A DNA stretch of 37,326 nucleotides, taken from Dehalococcoidales bacterium. GTDB taxonomy: Bacteria > Chloroflexota > Dehalococcoidia > Dehalococcoidales > RBG-16-60-22. The stretch spans positions 1-37,326 of the forward strand of contig JAQTQH010000008.1 of NCBI GenBank assembly GCA_028712355.1, given 5' to 3'. Each line of letters opens with the position of its first letter. Position 1 is the first letter of the stretch. A model generated the notes under the pieces. That model was not told the origin of the DNA, did no database searches, and saw only the letters and a list, made by a program, of their open reading frames with translations. Shown piece by piece: positions 32,535-37,326 of the stretch. Made by a program: the position numbers and the translations under genes.

Positions 32535-33014
32535 ATGAATCTGAAAATACGCCCCATGACTCATCCGGACAAGGCGGCGATAATACGCATTCTCAAAGAA
32601 TTACCGGAATTCCTGCCCTTCGAGGTCATTATCGCCGAGGAAGTAATTGATGCCTATTTGCAAGACCCTTCAGGGTCGGGCTATTGCATTGAAGTGGCCG
32701 AGATTGATGGTACGGTGGTGGGCTACATCAATTACGGGCCGACTCCGGTCACCCAGGGCACCTGGGACATTTACTGGATGGCGGTAGCTGCCGACCGCCA
32801 GGGACAGGGCATCGGAAAGGCGCTTATCCGCTCTGCGGAAAGACACATTGCGAAAGCACAGGGCAGGCTTATTATCATCGAAACCGCCGGCAAACCCCAA
32901 TACGAAAGGACCCGCCGCTTTCACTTTGCCCAGGGTTATCACGAAGTAGCCCGCGTCCCGGAATACTACGCCCCCGGCGATGATAAACTGATTCTGTGCA
33001 AACGTATAGAATAG
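32535..33014 (+). CDS. GNAT-family N-acetyltransferase
   Basis: A 159-residue acyl-CoA-dependent transferase. The acetyl-CoA pyrophosphate-binding motif is AADRQGQGIGKALI (about residues 88-101), preceded by the strand TWDIYWMAV and followed by IIIETAGKPQYERTRRFHFAQGY, the usual GNAT end. It starts two bases after the ATP-grasp gene with AAGGA upstream. By context it may acetylate the peptide or amino acid made by the preceding genes. It is much shorter than AblB, the known beta-lysine N6-acetyltransferase, so equivalence is not shown. Confidence 0.9.
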   Translation: MNLKIRPMTHPDKAAIIRILKELPEFLPFEVIIAEEVIDAYLQDPSGSGYCIEVAEIDGTVVGYINYGPTPVTQGTWDIYWMAVAADRQGQGIGKALIRSAERHIAKAQGRLIIIETAGKPQYERTRRFHFAQGYHEVARVPEYYAPGDDKLILCKRIE

Positions 33015-33027
33015 AGAGAAAAGACAC

Positions 33028-33633
33028 ATGCCAGAATGGCTGGAACAACTTGTGCTGGCGTTTGTCCCGCTGTTTATCGTACTGGACTCGCTGGGCAACA
33101 TGCCCTTTGTTGCCACTCTGACAGAAACGAAGACCGCAGCAGAGCGACGCCGGGTCATTAATGTCGCCGTCATGACCGCCGCCCTGGTTGGACTGGCTTT
33201 CCTGTTTTTCGGCAAACTTATCCTCAGCGTGCTTGGGATTTCGGTAGGCTCCTTCGCGGTTGCCGGCGGTATTATTCTGCTGGTACTGGCAATCCGTTAC
33301 ATGACCACCGGCAAAATGATTGAATCTTCCCGCGAAGAAATGGTGGGGGTGGTGCCTCTCGGCACCCCGCTCACGGTGGGGCCGGCTGCTATTACCACCC
33401 TGCTGCTTCTGGCCAGCCAGTCCCCGCTCTATACCGTTTTACTTGCTTTTGTACTCAACCTGATTCTCGTATGGGTTATCTACCAGTTCAGCGGCAGCTT
33501 CGTCAGAATCGCCGGCAAAGGCGGACTCGCGGTTGTCTCCCGAATCTTTGACCTGCTCCTGGCAGCGATAGCGGTAAGCATGATTATCCGCGGGCTTACC
33601 TTGCTCGGCATCCTGAGCGCTGCCGGCGGTTGA
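33028..33633 (+). CDS. MarC family integral membrane protein
   Basis: A 201-residue membrane protein with six hydrophobic segments. LFIVLDSLGNMPFVATLTE at the N-terminus and VVPLGTPLTVGPAAITTLLLL after the third segment mark the MarC/UPF0056 family, whose members have been proposed as amino acid or metabolite exporters; most are uncharacterised. It lies 13 bases after the GNAT gene, so it is likely part of the kamA operon and may move the product or a precursor. A hairpin follows its stop. Confidence 0.9.
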   Translation: MPEWLEQLVLAFVPLFIVLDSLGNMPFVATLTETKTAAERRRVINVAVMTAALVGLAFLFFGKLILSVLGISVGSFAVAGGIILLVLAIRYMTTGKMIESSREEMVGVVPLGTPLTVGPAAITTLLLLASQSPLYTVLLAFVLNLILVWVIYQFSGSFVRIAGKGGLAVVSRIFDLLLAAIAVSMIIRGLTLLGILSAAGG

Positions 33634-33649
33634 TTCTCACAAATAACAT

Positions 33650-33681
33650 CCCCCCTTCCTGGCTATTTCCGGAAAGGGGGG
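33650..33681. terminator. Hairpin terminator between convergent operons
   Basis: CCCCCCTTCC (33650-33659) faces GGAAAGGGGGG (33671-33681), a very stable stem with one extra A. It separates the kamA-marC operon from the convergent TRAP operon. No long T-run follows on either side. Confidence 0.65.
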
Positions 33682-33715
33682 ATTGGTTAGGACAACACTA
33701 TCCTTATTGTATTAC

Positions 33716-35041
33716 TTATCCTATCGGCACCCCGAATATCAGGTTGGGGAACCAGAGCACAATCTGCGGGAATATCATGCACAGAGCAAGTCCAACAACC
33801 TGCATCAGTACCCAGGGGACTACCGAACGATAAATATCCACCATGGTGATATCCTTAGGTGTACAGGCACGCATGTAGAAAAGGTTGATGCCGAAAGGCG
33901 GGGTCAGGAAGCCGGCTTCCATGTTGACGATAAAGAGCACGCCGAACCAGACCGGGTCAAAACCGAGCTCAATGATAACTGGGATAAAGATGGGCACGGT
34001 AATCATGATAATACCGATGGGATCAAGGAAACAGCCCAGCATCAGGTAAATGACCTGAATAATCACCATGATAATCCACCGGTTCACCGCCATACCTTCC
34101 ATGAGGTTTTTGACCACCTCAACGCCGCCGATGGCTTCGTAAACACTGGCGAATCCCGAAGCACCCATCGCGATAAACATTATCATACAGGTATGCTTTA
34201 AAGTTGACTGGCTGCTTTTGACGAACATCTGCCAGTTAAATTTGCGATAGACGACAGCGCACAACGTCGCTCCCGCCGCGCCCACTGCCGCTGCCTCAGT
34301 CGGCGTTGCGACGCCCATTAAAATCGAACCCAGCACAACTAAAATCAAGAGGATGGGTAGAATAACACCTTTAAGAGAAGCAAACTTATCTTTCCAGCTG
34401 GCGCGTTCTTCCGGTGGCAGTGACGGTCCCAAATTGGGATTGAGATAACACATGACGGTAATATATATCACGTATTCCAGAGAGAGCACCAGGCCGGGGA
34501 AAAGCCCGCCGAAGAACAGCCGTCCTACCGATTCATTCGCCCAGAAGGCGTATACCACCATGGTCACACTGGGAGGAATAAGAATACCCAGCGCACCGCC
34601 CGCCATAATACAACCCATGGCCAGGCTTTTGTTATAGCCGCGTTTCAACATTGCCGGTAAAGCAATGACGCTCATCGTCACGGTAGCCGCCGCGCTGACG
34701 CCTGCCATCGCTGCGAAAATGGTGCAAATCAAGACAGTGCCAATCGCCAGGCCGCCGCGTACCGGACCAAACCAGCGGTACATCATAACGTAGAGCGCTT
34801 CCGCAATACCGGAATGCTCCAGCATTTCGCCCATGAAAATAAACATAGGCACGGCAATCATGACGATAGTCAACATGGAACCGATGGCAGTCGTCACAAC
34901 CATGCCAAGCATTCCCGAGCCGAAGTTTATCCAGGCAAAGACCACCGCCAGAAAGCCGAGACCGAAGGCAATAGGCACACCGGTCAGCAGCACCACCAGG
35001 ATACTGCCGAACATCAAGGCCGTCATTAATTCAACGCTCAC
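33716..35041 (-). CDS. dctM: TRAP transporter large permease subunit
   Basis: The 441-residue channel subunit of a tripartite ATP-independent periplasmic transporter. More than ten hydrophobic segments are visible, with family stretches VPIAFGLGFLAVVF, VPMFIFMGEMLEHSGIAEAL, GGALGILIPPSVTMVVYAF, GVATPTEAAAVGAAGA and GCFLDPIGIIMITVPIF in the usual order. The start is GTG, sharing four bases with the end of the small permease gene (GTGA). It is the last gene of the dctP-Q-M operon. The substrate is unknown, probably an organic acid. Confidence 0.95.
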   Translation of the reverse strand: MSVELMTALMFGSILVVLLTGVPIAFGLGFLAVVFAWINFGSGMLGMVVTTAIGSMLTIVMIAVPMFIFMGEMLEHSGIAEALYVMMYRWFGPVRGGLAIGTVLICTIFAAMAGVSAAATVTMSVIALPAMLKRGYNKSLAMGCIMAGGALGILIPPSVTMVVYAFWANESVGRLFFGGLFPGLVLSLEYVIYITVMCYLNPNLGPSLPPEERASWKDKFASLKGVILPILLILVVLGSILMGVATPTEAAAVGAAGATLCAVVYRKFNWQMFVKSSQSTLKHTCMIMFIAMGASGFASVYEAIGGVEVVKNLMEGMAVNRWIIMVIIQVIYLMLGCFLDPIGIIMITVPIFIPVIIELGFDPVWFGVLFIVNMEAGFLTPPFGINLFYMRACTPKDITMVDIYRSVVPWVLMQVVGLALCMIFPQIVLWFPNLIFGVPIG

Positions 35042-35562
35042 GGGCGTGGTACCTCCTTTCCGGTAACCGTGAAGTAGAGGTCACGGAGGAACTTACTGAA
35101 CGCCTGAAGCAGCAGAAGTGAAGCGCCGATAGGAACGGCAGTCTTAAGAGGATAATACGGTGGCGCCCACACGGACATGGTCACTTCCATTCTTTTCCAG
35201 GAATCGATGACCATCGGAACACTCTTAACAAGCATGGTCCCGAAGTATAGAGCGATGATGAAAAAGACAAAACAGGCAATCCCGGCCTGAACGCGGTGCG
35301 GGAAACGCCGTACCAGAATATCGACGTTTACATGTGAGCCATGAAGCAACGCATACGCACCACCAAACATAATGGAGAAACCGAAGAGATGCTGAGAAGC
35401 CTCATGTGCCCAGATTGTGGGTCTGCCCAGAAAATAGCGGGCAAAGACCTCGTAAATCAAGACCAGTCCCACCATCGGTAAAAGGTATTTTGCTAACTCG
35501 CCGACACGCAAATTTATTTTATCAATTATTCCGGTCAAACTCCGGACCAAGTCCCCTACCAT
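35038..35562 (-). CDS. dctQ: TRAP transporter small permease subunit
   Basis: The 174-residue DctQ subunit has four hydrophobic segments. WAHEASQHLFGFSIMFGGAYALLHGSHVNVD is split by the second segment and typical of the family (shown here as landmarks WAHEASQHL and HVNVDILVRRFP). It supports assembly of the permease with the binding protein. AGAGGATG stands just upstream of the ATG. It overlaps dctM by four bases and lies 167 bases after dctP, separated by a stable hairpin. Confidence 0.9.
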   Translation of the reverse strand: MVGDLVRSLTGIIDKINLRVGELAKYLLPMVGLVLIYEVFARYFLGRPTIWAHEASQHLFGFSIMFGGAYALLHGSHVNVDILVRRFPHRVQAGIACFVFFIIALYFGTMLVKSVPMVIDSWKRMEVTMSVWAPPYYPLKTAVPIGASLLLLQAFSKFLRDLYFTVTGKEVPRP

Positions 35563-35674
35563 ATCATCCTCTCGCTTTCTTGCCGGGATGCATTAATCAG
35601 AATACCCGTTTGAAATATGAGCAACAAATCTATAATTATCACTAAACGATACAATACCATAAAGCCGGAAAAGC

Positions 35675-35711
35675 GAGCGGCGCCGGACAGTCACCTGCCC
35701 GGCGCACGCTC
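35675..35711 (-). terminator. Intercistronic hairpin between dctP and dctQ
   Basis: GAGCG-GCGCCGG (35675-35686) pairs with CCGGCGC-A-CGCTC (35699-35711), 12 pairs with one bulged A. On the minus strand CTTTTCC follows. It lies after the dctP stop and before dctQ, where it would let only part of the transcripts continue, or protect the dctP message. Confidence 0.65.
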
Positions 35712-35729
35712 CATCTACTATTACAGGTA

Positions 35730-36896
35730 TTAGTCCTGCAGGTAACCTACAGACCTCATGTAGGTCTTGATGATTTCGCCCATTTCCTTACAGCGGGCAT
35801 TCGCCTTCATCGCGTCCTCAAGAAGTACCAGGCCACCTTTGGCAGCAGCAGCGAGGACATCGCTAGGCAGTTGTACGATAGTGGTGCCCCACAGCTTGGG
35901 GGCCTTGGCTTCCATCTTGGTCGCCATGTTATCGTTGTACATGCGGGCATCGGCATAGGCGAGCTTAATCATCTTCTCAACAAGTACCTGGAGGTCATTG
36001 GGCAGCGTCTTCCATGACGCCATGTTGGCGGCATAGGTCCAATGGCCGGGGGCGCCGATGTACGGTACATGATAGTACTTGGCGAACTCATAGTATTTCG
36101 CTGTTTCATACATGGTGCCGGAAGTGCAGGAGGCATCAATCGTGCCGAGCTGGAACGCCATATAGACCTCTTCATGCGGGATGAACGCAGTCGCCACGCC
36201 CATCGTCTGGAGGACCTTGGCGCTGTTGCCGGGAGCGCGCATCTTGATATCCTTCAGGTCTGCCAGTGATTTGATGGGTTTCTTGGTCCAGAAGGTATGC
36301 GCAATGTTGCCGGAAACCGCCACAAGCTGAATATTCTGTGCGGAATAAGCTTCGCGCAGTACGGTGATCAGGTTTTTCGGCTGCATCCGATAGAAGATTT
36401 CTTCGTTATCCTGGACGGTACGCCAGGTGCCGGGGAAGCCGGCTTCAATAACCGCTTCGGGCATCATGCCGGGCCAGTATTCACAAGTGGAGTTTATCAG
36501 CTGGACAATGCCGCTTTTCAAGCCGTTGAAGTGCTCGGCAGTGGGCATCAGGGCGCCGCCCGGGTAGTCGGTGATGACCATGCGTCCGCCGGAGGCTGCC
36601 TCAATCAATTTAGAATACTCCGCGACCATAAAGTATTCGGCAGTGCCGGGGACCCAGGAAGACTGGCATTTCCACTTGAAGACTTCTGCCGCCGGTTTCG
36701 GGGCAGGGGTCGTCGCGGTGGTAGTCGGCTTTACAGTCGTTGGGGCTGTCGTGGTCACTCCGGGAGTGGTCGGCTTCGGAGTGGTCGGGGCAGGAGTTGT
36801 CGCCGTCGGTGCCGTCTGCTTGGCACAGGCGGGCAGCAACAGCGCAACCATTAACATGAGAGTCGCGATTACGAGTATTATCCTTTTCCTTGTCAT
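35730..36896 (-). CDS. dctP: TRAP transporter substrate-binding lipoprotein
   Basis: A 388-residue DctP-type solute receptor. The signal peptide ends in the lipobox LPAC with C24, so it is probably tethered to the membrane. A Thr/Pro/Ala-rich linker (about 28-70), unusually long, leads to the bilobed domain, with KMRAPGNSAKVLQTMGV holding the family's conserved Arg, then EVYMAFQLGTIDA and the C-terminal helix region. AGGAGG precedes the ATG. A consensus promoter lies about 220 bases upstream, giving a long leader. A hairpin separates it from dctQ and dctM. Confidence 0.94.
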   Translation of the reverse strand: MTRKRIILVIATLMLMVALLLPACAKQTAPTATTPAPTTPKPTTPGVTTTAPTTVKPTTTATTPAPKPAAEVFKWKCQSSWVPGTAEYFMVAEYSKLIEAASGGRMVITDYPGGALMPTAEHFNGLKSGIVQLINSTCEYWPGMMPEAVIEAGFPGTWRTVQDNEEIFYRMQPKNLITVLREAYSAQNIQLVAVSGNIAHTFWTKKPIKSLADLKDIKMRAPGNSAKVLQTMGVATAFIPHEEVYMAFQLGTIDASCTSGTMYETAKYYEFAKYYHVPYIGAPGHWTYAANMASWKTLPNDLQVLVEKMIKLAYADARMYNDNMATKMEAKAPKLWGTTIVQLPSDVLAAAAKGGLVLLEDAMKANARCKEMGEIIKTYMRSVGYLQD

Positions 36897-37224
36897 CCTT
36901 TCCTCCTATAACTGATTTGTGTCATCTTATTTTGGCCAACCGCTATAATATTAATTTGGTTTTGCCTGCAACCACCCCCTTCCCGTTATCTCAATAATTA
37001 ACCGGCATTGATATTTCACAAAGCTCACCGAGACTGTTAATTAATTTTTAACTCCGGAAGTTTATTGATTGAATGGAAAATGCCGCCGAGGGCATTAAAT
37101 TAATTACTCAAGTTTATGGAATGATAGCACCTATTAATACGTCTGTCAATAACTCATCAAGCCGCACGCTAATCGTCATGATAGAAAACACCATATCATG
37201 GCAAAGTACACTCTTTGAATCCCA
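36897..37224. other. Intergenic region upstream of dctP
   Basis: No gene is seen in these 328 AT-rich bases. They hold the dctP promoter and leader, a weak second -10-like TATTAT (minus strand, about 36945-36950), and a 7-bp inverted repeat CATGATA/TATCATG (37177-37183, 37194-37200) that may end the upstream gene. No riboswitch class is recognisable in the leader. Confidence 0.5.
37121..37149 (-). promoter_or_regulatory. Promoter of the TRAP operon
   Basis: On the minus strand a perfect TTGACA (37149-37144) is followed after 17 bases by TATCAT (37126-37121), one mismatch from consensus. It predicts a leader of roughly 215 bases before the dctP start codon. Confidence 0.6.
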
Positions 37225-37326
37225 TTAGGCACTCTCCCCGCTAGGCTTTACGGGTATCAGGGTAGCATCCAGCACGGGCTTACCCTTCTTTACCGATTTC
37301 CTTCTGGTTAGTCTAACCTGATAGTC
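37225..37326 (-). CDS. C-terminal end of an unidentified protein (partial)
   Basis: The last 102 bases are open on the minus strand and end in TAA. The 33 residues begin DYQVRLTRRKSVKKGKPV and end LIPVKPSGESA. They are basic with a plausible beta-strand and look coding in base composition, but too little is visible to name a family. The rest lies outside the window. Confidence 0.4.
   Translation of the reverse strand, partial: DYQVRLTRRKSVKKGKPVLDATLIPVKPSGESA

Noticed and set aside
1-37326. tRNA, rRNA, insertion sequences, phage genes or attachment sites
   Set aside because: Reading both strands of the gaps showed no cloverleaf-like sequence, transposase, integrase or flanking repeats of this kind.

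Overview
The window looks like a chromosomal stretch of an anaerobic bacterium, moderately GC-rich, with dense, mostly short operons. A four-gene 2-oxoacid:ferredoxin oxidoreductase, an aldo/keto reductase with a ferredoxin-like tail, radical SAM enzymes, two CoA-ligase alpha-type proteins and a TRAP transporter fit an anaerobe that handles organic acids and CoA thioesters. The gene mix resembles the Dehalococcoidia (Chloroflexota), but that is an inference from content; no rRNA or other marker is present.

Layout. 1-2692 (+): the end of trpG, then trpD, trpC and trpF, overlapping or almost touching; trpB/trpA do not follow. 2746-3120 (-): a cyclophilin-like protein. 3300-5003 (+): a GAF/HD-GYP signalling protein. 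5056-9279: two paralogous NDP-forming acyl-CoA synthetase alpha-type proteins (-) around a DMT permease (+). 9372-12258 (-): two alanine-rich helical proteins that share an N-terminal motif; the large one has a C-terminal membrane anchor and an attenuator-like leader. 12520-14850 (-): an HDAC-like deacetylase and a GT87-like membrane glycosyltransferase. 14937-15818 (+): two very small genes, including a Cys-Gly microprotein, then a DUF5752 protein. 15861-17105 (-): an ArsB/SLC13-like permease. 17228-23128 (+): rlmN, an M20 peptidase, a DUF502 membrane protein, an aldo/keto reductase and recN. 23129-24012: two VOC proteins. 24069-27131 (-): korD-korA-korB-korC and a tandem ACT protein. 27302-29107 (+): glycogen phosphorylase. 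29218-33633 (+): a coupled five-gene operon with a lysine 2,3-aminomutase, two ATP-grasp ligases, a GNAT acetyltransferase and a MarC protein. 33716-36896 (-): a complete TRAP transporter (dctP-dctQ-dctM). The last 102 bases hold the C-terminus of an unidentified minus-strand gene.

The best candidate for an undescribed system is 29218-33633. The KamA protein keeps, at exactly the spacing known for clostridial lysine 2,3-aminomutase, the residues that hold lysine, so beta-lysine is the likely product. Two different ATP-grasp enzymes without the D-Ala-D-Ala ligase N-terminal signature, an acetyltransferase and a membrane protein follow in overlapping frames, which suggests a small acylated beta-lysine peptide or solute. 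The second candidate is the pair of alanine-rich helical proteins sharing a PLPQILDE motif, one of them a long membrane-anchored rod.
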